From positions 1 to 33,854 of the IMG/VR virus record IMGVR_UViG_3300042868_008092: a stretch of DNA of 33,854 bases; one strand, 5' to 3'. Positions 21,181 through 28,809 of this stretch are shown piece after piece. A program made the translations under genes and the position numbers. Position 1 is the first letter of the stretch, and each line of letters begins with the position of its first letter. A model generated the notes under the pieces. The model was not told where the DNA came from, searched no databases, and saw nothing but the letters and a program-made list of their open reading frames with translations. This stretch comes from a virus.

Positions 21181-21870
21181 TTAACAATATTGAAAATTTT
21201 CGTAATTCCTAGTGTATGTTTTAGCGTATTGATTCCAGTCGTTTCTTATCATTCCCAAAAATTCTAACCATTCATAAGATATTTGGTGTTCATTCACAAA
21301 TTTGTATAAAATTTGTTCTGAGCCTATTTCTTTATTATTTACATTTAAGAATTTTTCAGAAAAGTCAATGTATTTATTCATTATATCAGATCTCATTGAA
21401 AAGAACATATCATTATAAGAAGTTTTATCTGATTGATAAACATGACCATCGCATACTCTTACCAAAGGTGGATTTGAAAGTAATGCCTCTTTACTCATAG
21501 CATCAGTTTTTTCAAAAATATAAGGACATGTGATTATTCTTCTTCCGGTCAAATAAGAAACATTCTTGTAGTTAGAAAAATTTATAGCACTTCTTGCCCT
21601 AAATAACATTTCCAATTCGCCAAGACCTTTATTAGTCTGACCCAAATTAAAATCATAAAAAATAAAATTTTTAGAAGCTAATAAATTTTTTAAATTATTA
21701 TTTTTTATGTCTTCTATTTTTTTCGTAGTATTGTCAATAAAAACTAAATCAAAAGATTTTGGTAGTAATCTTAATAATTGGTCGTAGCAAATAAAATATT
21801 CATTTTCGCGTTCAAAATTTTTATCACTTGATACATGAAAAGAGCTAAATGTTAATAGTAAATTTTTCAT
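21181..21870 (-). CDS. Island protein of unknown function, possibly glycosyltransferase-like
   Basis: 229 aa, not recognised. It opens MKNLLLTFSSFHVSS, a strand-turn typical of nucleotide-sugar binding folds. It continues with FDLVFIDNTTKK, LGELEMLFRARSAINF, VSYLTGRRIITCPYIFEK, DMFFSMRSDIMNKYIDF and GSEQILYKFVNEH. The 'YLTGRRII' and 'SEQ' elements recall GT-A-like proteins in O-antigen clusters that handle a sugar donor without a clear DxD. No membrane segment. It starts with an ATGA overlap with the methyltransferase gene upstream and ends just before the DegT gene. Extremely AT-rich. A sugar-transfer role is inference. Confidence 0.72.
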   Translation of the reverse strand: MKNLLLTFSSFHVSSDKNFERENEYFICYDQLLRLLPKSFDLVFIDNTTKKIEDIKNNNLKNLLASKNFIFYDFNLGQTNKGLGELEMLFRARSAINFSNYKNVSYLTGRRIITCPYIFEKTDAMSKEALLSNPPLVRVCDGHVYQSDKTSYNDMFFSMRSDIMNKYIDFSEKFLNVNNKEIGSEQILYKFVNEHQISYEWLEFLGMIRNDWNQYAKTYTRNYENFQYC

Positions 21871-22598
21871 TTAAAAATATAATAATTCTTACCGGGGATA
21901 AATGATATTTCTTCGGCGTGTGTATTTGCAGAAATAAAATGATTAAATATAACTGTAGATTCTTGCATGAATGGAATGTGATTTCCACATTGATGCAATG
22001 CTATTAAAAATCTATTACAGCTATAGAAATTTTTATTTTTTAAATACTCAAAACATTCAGTCGGACTTTCACTAATTGCCCAAGTCGATATGAACAAATC
22101 TTGATCGGATATACTATCTGGTAAATTTAAGGACGAGTGAAATGTAATTTTATCATCCAATAAATTTAAATTATGCAAATAGTATTTTTGCATTTCTAGA
22201 CACTGTGGCAAATCTACTATGGTATATCGTTCTACAAGCTCGGGAAACAGTAGCTTTATGATTTTATAAAGATTGCCATATCCACCACCCCACTCAAATA
22301 TCTTTAGGGGCGATTGAATTGGATTGAAATTATAATACTTTAAAAAATGATATGCCATATGGATATCATTTGGGTTATATCTTTCCCCGTTATAAATTTT
22401 GATATCTGGATTACCAAATAGATTGGGATTTTTTAACAAGTCCAACTTTTGTGGATAATTATTTTCTATCCATCGTATTTCATTTATAAAAATACCATCG
22501 TCGCTAGAAAACATTAATCCCTTGATAAAGGGTGTTTGTAAAAACCAGGGATTTATAATTAACGAATTAAGATTTGTTTTCCACTCATTTTTAATCAT
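21867..22598 (-). CDS. Putative sugar O-methyltransferase
   Basis: 243 aa. Class I methyltransferase of the 'putative sugar O-methyltransferase' kind from LPS clusters: FEWGGGYGNLYKIIKLLFPE at 101-120 (motif I, E-x-GGGYGN), TIVDLPQCLEMQKYYL at 126-141 (motif II with D129), then ISTWAISESP and FLIALHQCGNHIPF. The 'E-GGGYGN ... IVDLP ... Q-YL' pattern is characteristic in my memory of that family, giving better support than a generic call. It would methylate a hydroxyl of a sugar on the growing glycan or on a nucleotide sugar. It overlaps the GT4-like gene by 8 nt. In BclA anthrose, 2-O-methylation of the amino-sugar is an analogous step. Confidence 0.8.
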   Translation of the reverse strand: MIKNEWKTNLNSLIINPWFLQTPFIKGLMFSSDDGIFINEIRWIENNYPQKLDLLKNPNLFGNPDIKIYNGERYNPNDIHMAYHFLKYYNFNPIQSPLKIFEWGGGYGNLYKIIKLLFPELVERYTIVDLPQCLEMQKYYLHNLNLLDDKITFHSSLNLPDSISDQDLFISTWAISESPTECFEYLKNKNFYSCNRFLIALHQCGNHIPFMQESTVIFNHFISANTHAEEISFIPGKNYYIFK

Positions 22599-23421
22599 AT
22601 AAAATTCTCACAAGATCGTTTGCTTTTTGTTTCAGACTAAAGTTATCTATAATATATTTTCTAGGCTCAAAATGGTTAATATGCTGCATAAAATTATCAA
22701 ATGCTACATTCATGCTTGCCTTATCATAAAAATATACTCCGCACTGTTCGGTAAAATATGGTATTGATGTGGCTTTACAGGCATATTCCTCGCCCCTATC
22801 AGCCCATCTGCTGACATCCCATACCAATATGGGCAAATTACAGCTCATCATTTCCTGTACGGCTATACCTTGGCTCTCGCACCTATCAATTAAGAATGCG
22901 TATTTGCATTCGCTCATGCATTGCTTAAATTGTTCCTCGGAATAATTTCCGTAAGAAACTATTTTAAATGTTCGATTCTTGGATTTTAAGAAATTACATA
23001 CTGCATTTAAATCGTCTAAGTCTCTTCTCTTATAATACACTAAAAAATCTATAGTTTTATTTTGAGAAGGAGCAAATAAATCCGTATCAATCCCTACTGC
23101 CCATATTGCCAATTTACTAGGATTTAACCAACGAGAATACTTATCAAATACCCAAGAAGATGGAACTAAACACTTCTTATAGTTTTGTTCCATTATTACT
23201 CTATTGTCTGGGGGTAAGACGCATATATTTGGTCCAACAAGATCCTTAGATAGGTTCTTTGACCGCATATGTGGATTCTCTTGGAGAAATACTGATGGAA
23301 ATGAATTGTCTGAATTAACGGTAAAGGGAACGCCTAAAAGTTGCATTCCCTTTATAGTGTTGATTGCCACTTTTCCTGGACCATTTTTGTTTTCATATTG
23401 TGAAAATACTAAATTTATCAT
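22591..23421 (-). CDS. GT4-like glycosyltransferase (GT-B fold)
   Basis: 276 aa, short for a GT-B enzyme. The C-terminal half carries the retaining GT4-type motif CESQGIAVQEMMSCNLPILVW with Glu182 and Glu190 (E-x7-E), and TIDFLVYYKRRD marks the start of that domain. The N-terminal half (QYENKNGPGKVAINTIKGMQ) holds the usual Gly-rich acceptor loop but is compact. Cytosolic or membrane-associated; donor and acceptor unknown. It overlaps the next gene by 8 nt and the previous by 4 nt. The short length may mean a minimal phage version. Confidence 0.85.
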   Translation of the reverse strand: MINLVFSQYENKNGPGKVAINTIKGMQLLGVPFTVNSDNSFPSVFLQENPHMRSKNLSKDLVGPNICVLPPDNRVIMEQNYKKCLVPSSWVFDKYSRWLNPSKLAIWAVGIDTDLFAPSQNKTIDFLVYYKRRDLDDLNAVCNFLKSKNRTFKIVSYGNYSEEQFKQCMSECKYAFLIDRCESQGIAVQEMMSCNLPILVWDVSRWADRGEEYACKATSIPYFTEQCGVYFYDKASMNVAFDNFMQHINHFEPRKYIIDNFSLKQKANDLVRILYD

Positions 23422-24107
23422 CTAGCCACCGATGTATTTACTCTATAGTATGTTAAAAATTCTGGTATTTTTCTAAAAGAAAAATTGTTATGAAGTGCAT
23501 TATACCATAAAAGATAATCTTCGTAAACTGCTCCATTTGCATTATTATGGGGGCCATTGGTGGCTATCTTGTATTCATTTGTCGGGCAAAACATTCCAGC
23601 TTTTAGAAAAGATTCTTTCTTGATCATAGCAGACGAATTTACTAGAACATTATCAAATGGTAGAGTAGATTTTATCGTTTGTGTATCTATTGCATTTTGC
23701 CTATATGCAAATTCACCCAACAATTTATTGTTTTCATCAACCTTAATGGCTTCAGTAAAACAAAAATCTAAATTATTTTCCAAACAAGCTTTAATTTGCT
23801 TTTCAATTTTTTCTGAATGAAAATAATCATCTGCGTCAAGAAAACAAAAATAATCAGAATCAAGACAATTTGCTGCTCCTATATTTCTAGCTACAGATGC
23901 GCTCGTCTTCGATTTAAGATCAATTGTTATTGTATCTTTAATTTTTTGTGTGATAGGGCCATTATAAACAATTACAATTTTATGGATTGAATATGTTTGT
24001 TTTTTACAACTATCTACGGCTTGTTCTAGAAAGTTCGTATAAGATTTTTCTGGCAGATAAGCGGGAATAATTACCGAAACTTTAGGTTTCACTTCTGAAT
24101 AATTCAT
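23418..24107 (-). CDS. GT2 family glycosyltransferase
   Basis: 229 aa, GT-A fold. Starts with KPKVSVIIPAYLPE, continues SVARNIGAANCLDSDYFCFLDADDYF with the metal-binding DADD at 91-94, and ends after YEDYLLWYNALHNNFSFRKI (GT2 acceptor region, with ED for the catalytic base) and a final YRVNTSVAR. This is an ordinary inverting GT2 of the O-antigen/capsule type without membrane helices. It overlaps the GT6 gene by 26 nt and the GT4 gene by 4 nt. The donor sugar cannot be predicted. Confidence 0.9.
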   Translation of the reverse strand: MNYSEVKPKVSVIIPAYLPEKSYTNFLEQAVDSCKKQTYSIHKIVIVYNGPITQKIKDTITIDLKSKTSASVARNIGAANCLDSDYFCFLDADDYFHSEKIEKQIKACLENNLDFCFTEAIKVDENNKLLGEFAYRQNAIDTQTIKSTLPFDNVLVNSSAMIKKESFLKAGMFCPTNEYKIATNGPHNNANGAVYEDYLLWYNALHNNFSFRKIPEFLTYYRVNTSVAR

Positions 24108-24777
24108 GGTTTTTTGTTATTGCTATAATTTTAGGTTGCATGTTACTAGTACATCTATCAGGAAAGCAATATAAAGGACTTAATATATTTGTTGGTTTAT
24201 TTGTGGAGAGATATTTATTTAAATGGCTTTCATCGTGCCATTTGGCAATAATATTATTAGCTTCATCTTTTGAAATATTTTCATCAATAGTCTTTGCCAT
24301 CTTTAAAAATTCAGAAGAAGATCCACCGTTAAATCCTCCAGCATAATAATGTTCCCCATCTTTATTGCTTAAAAATGCTGTTGACTGTGGATTTTTTTCA
24401 TATGTGAATAATTCTTTATCTTTATTAAAGAAACCAGGATGTAAAGTACCTACACGATCAGATAAAATTTCATCCCCCACTTCACTAAAAAAATACATGT
24501 CTGCATCGCAATAATAAAGATAATCATATTGTTTAAGTTGTTCTTCTGCCTGTACAAAAAATTTGTATCTGTACAGAGTCATATAAGGCCAAGGCTTATG
24601 CTCTATCTTTCTAGTGATCACATTTCTCTTGCAGTTATTAACTTTAAAATCTAAATTAGAGAATAAAAAATAATCTACATCATGATTTTTTAAAAATAAC
24701 TGGTCAGCTGTAGTATACAGATTGGGCAAAAAAGATATGTACTTATTTGTTGCTATATTAAGAAGAGCTATTTTCAT
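24082..24777 (-). CDS. GT6 family glycosyltransferase (ABO blood-group enzyme family)
   Basis: 231 aa. Close motif match to the vertebrate ABO/alpha-1,3-galactosyltransferase catalytic domain: YYCDADMYFF with DxD at 91-93, GTLHPGFF at 110-117, FTYEKNPQSTAF at 124-135, YYAGGFNGG at 144-152 and WHDESHLNKYL at 180-190 with the catalytic-type Glu183. Family enzymes transfer GalNAc or Gal in alpha-1,3 linkage to a galactose. The residues aligned with human ABO positions 266 and 268 are Ala146 and Gly148. Gly at the latter is the A-type (GalNAc) choice. From memory, most bacterial GT6 enzymes have NxN in place of DxD, whereas this phage protein keeps DxD and so should be metal-dependent. No transmembrane anchor. 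Beside GT10 and GT11 genes. Confidence 0.92.
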   Translation of the reverse strand: MKIALLNIATNKYISFLPNLYTTADQLFLKNHDVDYFLFSNLDFKVNNCKRNVITRKIEHKPWPYMTLYRYKFFVQAEEQLKQYDYLYYCDADMYFFSEVGDEILSDRVGTLHPGFFNKDKELFTYEKNPQSTAFLSNKDGEHYYAGGFNGGSSSEFLKMAKTIDENISKDEANNIIAKWHDESHLNKYLSTNKPTNILSPLYCFPDRCTSNMQPKIIAITKNHELFRSET

Positions 24778-25573
24778 ATGCCATCTCTATTAGTTTATTT
24801 ATTGGGTCAAACATGTTGTTAGTTTTTATCACTTGTTTTACTATAGAGTAATTTTCTTCTATAGCTTTTCTTTTTGAGTCATAATATTTTTCGGATAACA
24901 TTTCCGGCCTAAAGTCATTTAAAAAAATTATTCCATCTGTATTATACACTTTACCGATCTCAGGATCTCCATAATAAATTGGTATTGTTCCTGAGTAAAA
25001 GCAATCATTAATCTTTTCGGTATAATATCCTGGCTCAGAACAGTTTTCTATAGCAAAATGAAATCTATACTTTGCTAAACCATCTGTTTTTATATCTATC
25101 TTATTATTAAACATTTCTCCATACTTTGATATGCCTTCAACATTTTCCATTTGTTTAGCAATAAAAAATCTTAATTTGTGGCCATATGAATATGTTTTAT
25201 TTGAAAATATCATAGATGCCATTCCAGTTTTTTTGGTATGAAAGGAATCATCTACGGCAACTGCAACCGATGGATTTACTTTTACAATTTTTTTATTATC
25301 ACAAAATCTCGCGTGACATGTCCCTATCAGATCAAATTTTGAAGTAAAATCTTGATGTGTTAATAGTTTAAATGCATGTGGTCTAATGCCTAAAGGCTCT
25401 GACAGAAAAAGTATTTTTTTCCTATTATCATCAATAATTGCTGTATTATCAATAATTAAAAATCCATCTGCGCTTTTTGGATCAAAAGTTCTTTTCCATT
25501 TATCGCTACTGGATTGGTATTTTTTCCAGCTTTCCCCATCTACATCCGATTCAATTATAAATAGCTGTTTCAT
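24758..25573 (-). CDS. GT10-like alpha-1,3/4-fucosyltransferase
   Basis: 271 aa, GT-B fold. The C-terminal donor-binding motif is clear at 169-202: YRFHFAIENCSEPGYYTEK then INDCFYSGTIPIYYG, matching the family pattern Y-K/R-F-x-x-x-F/I-E-N ... YVTEK ... IPIYxG in Helicobacter and animal alpha-1,3-fucosyltransferases. The N-terminal half (HARFCDNKKIV, FKLLTHQDF) is divergent and shorter than usual. The expected donor is GDP-fucose, though other members use related sugars. No GDP-fucose synthesis genes lie in this window, so the donor must come from the host or elsewhere in the genome. It overlaps the GT6 gene by 20 nt and the next upstream gene by 23 nt. Confidence 0.85.
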   Translation of the reverse strand: MKQLFIIESDVDGESWKKYQSSSDKWKRTFDPKSADGFLIIDNTAIIDDNRKKILFLSEPLGIRPHAFKLLTHQDFTSKFDLIGTCHARFCDNKKIVKVNPSVAVAVDDSFHTKKTGMASMIFSNKTYSYGHKLRFFIAKQMENVEGISKYGEMFNNKIDIKTDGLAKYRFHFAIENCSEPGYYTEKINDCFYSGTIPIYYGDPEIGKVYNTDGIIFLNDFRPEMLSEKYYDSKRKAIEENYSIVKQVIKTNNMFDPINKLIEMAYENSSS

Positions 25574-26327
25574 ATTTTTTCCAATATTCTTGTTCTTGAT
25601 AATAAAGTTTATAATCTTCTGAAGATAAAGAACTTAAATAATCAAAAAGTTTGCGATTATTTTCTGAGCAATTTGTTCTTATACTAGGTGGATGTTCCTG
25701 ATGGTATACTTTTGCATCTAAAAAACCAACTTTACACTTAAACATTTGAAATCTATAAAGTCTTTCAGTATCTTCTGGTCCCCAATCAATAAAATTTTCA
25801 TTTTCCATAAAAATTTTTTTGTAAGTATTTGTATTTACGAATTGACAGTGACCTGATATAGTTTTTCCTGTATTATCTTTTGTTGGAATTATATCATTTA
25901 AATCTAATGATTGTTTAAATTTTTTATAATTTTCATCATTATGAAATATTTTAATCTGGTCATATTGTTCGAAATTAAATGGGTAGATTACATCTGCATT
26001 GTCTTTCAAAATGCAGTCTTCTGCTTTTTTATACGATGCTGGCGGCAATAAAACATCGGCATCATAATTAACAGTTATTGGAGTATCGACTATATTCAAC
26101 ATTTCATTTAAAATTTTTGTTCTATGAAATATTGAACTTGAATTGTGTTGAAACCTGTAAGTTACTCTAGGTATGTTCTCAAAATTTAATTTTTTAACAG
26201 CTGCATTTTCTGTAATTATCAACTTACCATCAGTATGTTTTAACAAGTATAATACCGTAGTTAAAATATTTCCATACCGTTCATTGGAATCTATTCTAAC
26301 TGGAATTATAAATGTCAAATTGCTCAT
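25551..26327 (-). CDS. GT2/GT7-C-like galactosyltransferase
   Basis: 258 aa, GT-A fold. N-terminus LTFIIPVRIDSNERYGN, metal motif VNYDADVLLPP with D89 and D91, then SGHCQFVNTNTYKKI and NFIDWGPEDTERLYRF at 178-193. The last element matches the C-terminal domain of beta-1,4-galactosyltransferases and chondroitin-synthase-type enzymes ('W-G-x-E-D'), where the acidic pair includes the catalytic base. The likely activity is transfer of Gal or a GalNAc-type sugar to a GlcNAc-like acceptor, which is inferred. A Gal-beta-1,4-GlcNAc unit would be a natural acceptor for the neighbouring GT10 and GT11 products. Its ATG overlaps the GT11 stop as TAATG. Confidence 0.8.
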   Translation of the reverse strand: MSNLTFIIPVRIDSNERYGNILTTVLYLLKHTDGKLIITENAAVKKLNFENIPRVTYRFQHNSSSIFHRTKILNEMLNIVDTPITVNYDADVLLPPASYKKAEDCILKDNADVIYPFNFEQYDQIKIFHNDENYKKFKQSLDLNDIIPTKDNTGKTISGHCQFVNTNTYKKIFMENENFIDWGPEDTERLYRFQMFKCKVGFLDAKVYHQEHPPSIRTNCSENNRKLFDYLSSLSSEDYKLYYQEQEYWKKYETAIYN

Positions 26328-27094
26328 TATATTAAAACCATATCGTTTCTATAAATCTCATGCCAGTTTTTCGGCCCTACTTTATTGAACCATCTATTTG
26401 GAGCAATTATTTTTTTGTTTAGATTTTCATTCAACCAAGATCCCCACCAAGAATAAGAACTGTTAGAAATAATATTATGATCGCATAGAGACATCAAAAT
26501 AAGATCTATCTCTGTATCATTATTCATGATGATATTTGGTATGTGTCTAAATTCCTTAGAACACCATTCTTTATCATCAGTAAATAAAACATAAAAATAA
26601 TCTTTTCCAAAATTAGAAATAGCTCTATCATAATAATTTTTATCACATACAAAATGCATATGGTCTGCTACAAGATAATCGGTTCTTCTTACATGAAGAG
26701 CTACTAATTCTTTATTGTTTTTTTGTTTTAAATCTTTTATAAAGTTAAAACATGTTTTATGTTTTTCTTCATTAAAAGAATATATCTGTCTTAAATCCAT
26801 TTCATTTTCATTTACATATTTGCTATTTTGATAGTAACCTCTAAATTCTGTGTCATCAGGTACATTAGATACATCAAAATAACCAAAATTATTATTTTCT
26901 ATTGCTACATTTTTTGGTGTAATAGAATCAGAATTCTGGGCAGGAAGTTTAAATATTTTTGAGATTGCAGGATTGTTTTTATAATCATATCCTATTTCAA
27001 AGCCCCGCTTTTTCCCCACATGATATAAAAAAGCAAATTGGAACATTTGATTTCCCAATCTACCATTTTTGCCCAATAGTTTAAATGTAATCAT
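26327..27094 (-). CDS. GT11 alpha-1,2-fucosyltransferase
   Basis: 255 aa. Strong family motifs: GRLGNQMFQFAFLYHVGKK from residue 11, EFRGYYQNSKYV at 83-94, the donor-binding HVRRTDY at 134-140 and SNSSYSWWGSWLNE at 210-223 followed by IIAPNRW. GT11 enzymes transfer fucose from GDP-fucose to O-2 of galactose, creating the H determinant in animals and in bacteria such as E. coli O86 and Helicobacter. It is slightly shorter than the common 280-300 aa, but all motifs are intact. Soluble, no anchor. It overlaps the GT25-like gene by 4 nt. Confident family, unproven acceptor. Confidence 0.93.
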   Translation of the reverse strand: MITFKLLGKNGRLGNQMFQFAFLYHVGKKRGFEIGYDYKNNPAISKIFKLPAQNSDSITPKNVAIENNNFGYFDVSNVPDDTEFRGYYQNSKYVNENEMDLRQIYSFNEEKHKTCFNFIKDLKQKNNKELVALHVRRTDYLVADHMHFVCDKNYYDRAISNFGKDYFYVLFTDDKEWCSKEFRHIPNIIMNNDTEIDLILMSLCDHNIISNSSYSWWGSWLNENLNKKIIAPNRWFNKVGPKNWHEIYRNDMVLI

Positions 27095-27717
27095 GCTCTT
27101 ATCTCCAATTCACATTTAGTAAGATATTCCCATTTATTTGCACTATCAGCAGCATCTGCTTGGTAAAAAACTGGTTTATTTGGAGTTAACACCTGAAAAT
27201 ATCTTTGAAGAAAAGCACAACCGACATCAAATGGAGTTTGGCGATTATAAACCAAATCCTTTGACATAATTATTGCATCTTTTCTGTATCTTTCGCTTGT
27301 GTATAGGATTGCGTGAGTTGCCAAAATTCCAGCAATTCTTTTATAATCTGTATTATATTGGATACAAGTATATCCTCTATTACCTATACTAACCCCCAGA
27401 TATACTGCATCTGTTTCGTCTGGAACTTCTAATACAGGATTAAAGTTCTCTTCAATAACTTCAGCATCATCTTCAAGAATTAAAAATGGTGTTTGTAGAT
27501 CTGAAAGTTCAAATATATCAATATGGGATTGAGCACAACCGACATAGTGCTTATTTGCTGGTATCGTATCCGGTGGAGATGGAATAACTCTAGCAGACTT
27601 TCTAATAGTGTTCTTGAAGCCTAGCTTCTCAAACATCTTAGTCATTCGTTCTGCGTTTTTCGTTGCTGTGTCTAGATTAATCCAATATACTGGTATTTCA
27701 CGAAGATCTATTTTCAT
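27091..27717 (-). CDS. GT25-like glycosyltransferase
   Basis: 208 aa. GT25 pattern: IPVYWINLDTATKNAERM near the N-terminus, then HYVGCAQSHIDIFELS (GC-x-x-SH) and FLILEDDAEVIEE with the acidic LEDD at 81-84. The family includes bacterial LOS galactosyltransferases (Lgt-type) and animal/Mimivirus collagen galactosyltransferases acting on hydroxylysine. The acceptor here is unknown. The collagen-acting branch is of interest because of the collagen-like fibres 12 kb downstream, but no lysyl hydroxylase is seen in the window. It overlaps the upstream 102-aa gene by 20 nt. Base composition is less AT-rich than the genes that follow. Confidence 0.85.
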   Translation of the reverse strand: MKIDLREIPVYWINLDTATKNAERMTKMFEKLGFKNTIRKSARVIPSPPDTIPANKHYVGCAQSHIDIFELSDLQTPFLILEDDAEVIEENFNPVLEVPDETDAVYLGVSIGNRGYTCIQYNTDYKRIAGILATHAILYTSERYRKDAIIMSKDLVYNRQTPFDVGCAFLQRYFQVLTPNKPVFYQADAADSANKWEYLTKCELEIRA

Positions 27718-28006
27718 AATTAATAAATTTGTTAGAGTATTCTAAAAGTTCTTGAGAATTAGTCAAGATATAATCAAAACGAGATTCTACTTCGGCAAGA
27801 TTCTGTAATGCAAATTCAGTCATCACAGGATCGTCTATGAAGGCTAAAGTTGTCTTAGTCTTATCTTTACTATAGAGAAACACGGCTTCATCTATACCTC
27901 TACCCCAGTAGACCTCTACTGGCTTGGTAACATTTCTCTTGTTTAAAAACTTGTAAACGGCCTCTTTTATGTCGAGGGGCATATAATCTTCATTACAAAT
28001 ATACAT
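27698..28006 (-). CDS. Small island protein, possibly a truncated glycosyltransferase N-terminal part
   Basis: 102 aa, not recognised. MYICNEDYMPLDIKEAVYKFL, KPVEVYWGRGIDEAVFLYS, TTLAFIDDP and FDYILTNSQELLEYSNKF. The last element recalls the 'D-x-ILT-x-x-E-ILE' step at the end of the first domain in some phage GT-B proteins, after which a donor domain would be expected. Here the sequence stops at INYENRSS and runs 20 nt into the GT25 gene, so it may be a truncated remnant or a genuine small protein. It starts directly after regA, with its first base inside the regA stop. Function unknown. Confidence 0.6.
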   Translation of the reverse strand: MYICNEDYMPLDIKEAVYKFLNKRNVTKPVEVYWGRGIDEAVFLYSKDKTKTTLAFIDDPVMTEFALQNLAEVESRFDYILTNSQELLEYSNKFINYENRSS

Positions 28007-28416
28007 TATTTTTTACCGATATGATATTTTTGAATTAAAGTCCAATCCTTCTTTTCCGAGTGGGGAAGAATCTTAATTTGATTAATCCCTAACTGCGGTT
28101 CTTTGTATTTATCTGGGTTTGTGGGCTGAATCAATCCCCATTCGGTAAGAAGTTTCACTATTACATTTCGTCTGCCAAGATCATTCTCGTCCATATCACT
28201 CTTCAAACCATCAAGAACAAACATCTCCTTGAAGTGCATGATTGCATATCTTCCTCTCTTGTGCAGAATATGGCATGATTGATAAAGCTTCTTTTCTTGC
28301 TTGGAAGAAACTCCTAATCTAGTTAGTGTTTCTTTAACCTTTAAAAAGTCCTGTTCGGACTTTAGCTTTACTTCTACACCTAAACCTTGAAAAATATCCT
28401 CGTCAATTTGGTTCAT
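28006..28416 (-). CDS. regA: RegA translational repressor
   Basis: 136 aa from the ATG at 28416, preceded by GGAG with 5-nt spacing. An ATG at 28431 is less likely. Very close to T4 RegA in FLKVKETLTRLGV at 24-36, LYQSCHILHKRGRYAIMHFKE at 44-64, LLTEWGLI at 89-96 and the final KYHIGK. RegA binds near start codons of early mRNAs, including its own and clamp and clamp-loader genes in T4, and shuts them down. It has about 14 extra N-terminal residues compared with T4. It sits after gp62 as in T4, but is followed by the glycan island instead of gene 43. If RegA also acts on island mRNAs they would be shut off with the replisome genes. Confidence 0.95.
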   Translation of the reverse strand: MNQIDEDIFQGLGVEVKLKSEQDFLKVKETLTRLGVSSKQEKKLYQSCHILHKRGRYAIMHFKEMFVLDGLKSDMDENDLGRRNVIVKLLTEWGLIQPTNPDKYKEPQLGINQIKILPHSEKKDWTLIQKYHIGKK

Positions 28417-28434
28417 AATATCTCCATACAAGGA

Positions 28435-28442
28435 TATTTATT
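28435..28442 (-). promoter_or_regulatory. Possible late-type octamer before regA
   Basis: AATAAATA on the minus strand, 7 of 8 to TATAAATA, in the short gap between gp62 and regA and about 18 nt before the regA ATG. The region is AT-rich and similar octamers occur by chance in coding sequence, so this is weak. Confidence 0.22.
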
Positions 28443-28809
28443 AAATTTTAAATGTTTCTACATGCTTTACAATAGCATCCTTTTGGTCCTGGGTCAAAAG
28501 AACCTCATATTCACATGCTTTACGATAGGAGACATCGTAATACTTGATAATAGCCTGAATTACATCGCTCTTATCCTTCTTGGCCCATCCACTGAATCGC
28601 TTTCGCTTACGAACAGCCAATCTGTAGTAATCATACTGCATTCTCTTGTCTAGGAATGGGTACTTGTTCATTTCGTTGGCATAGGCCACGGTATCCATGA
28701 AATAAGAGAGAGATTTATTGACTATAAAAGGGACATAATCCCGACCATCTTGGTCGAGAATATCTTCCTTAGTATAGTTGATGGATTCTAGTACTTTAGA
28801 TAAATTCAT
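28441..28809 (-). CDS. 62: gp62 clamp-loader small subunit
   Basis: 122 aa, shorter than T4 gp62 (187 aa) but similar to compact forms in aquatic relatives. Similarity is visible in YVPFIVNKSLSYF, MNKYPFLDKRMQYDYY and RFSGWAKKDKSDVIQAI, matching the T4 region with FMVENALSQFPE and GKRYGKWAK. One gp62 joins four gp44 subunits to load the gp45 clamp. The identification is reinforced by position between gp44 and regA. In T4 it follows gene 44 directly, whereas here an FkbM methyltransferase gene intervenes, with a 4-nt ATGA overlap on the gp62 side. This could alter the coupling that sets subunit ratio. Confidence 0.88.
   Translation of the reverse strand: MNLSKVLESINYTKEDILDQDGRDYVPFIVNKSLSYFMDTVAYANEMNKYPFLDKRMQYDYYRLAVRKRKRFSGWAKKDKSDVIQAIIKYYDVSYRKACEYEVLLTQDQKDAIVKHVETFKI

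Noticed and set aside
23418-27717. Glycosyltransferases considered as T4-like DNA base glucosyltransferases
   Set aside because: Their motifs place them in carbohydrate-acting GT2, GT6, GT7-C, GT10, GT11 and GT25 families. No hydroxymethylase or DNA-glucosyltransferase motif is seen.
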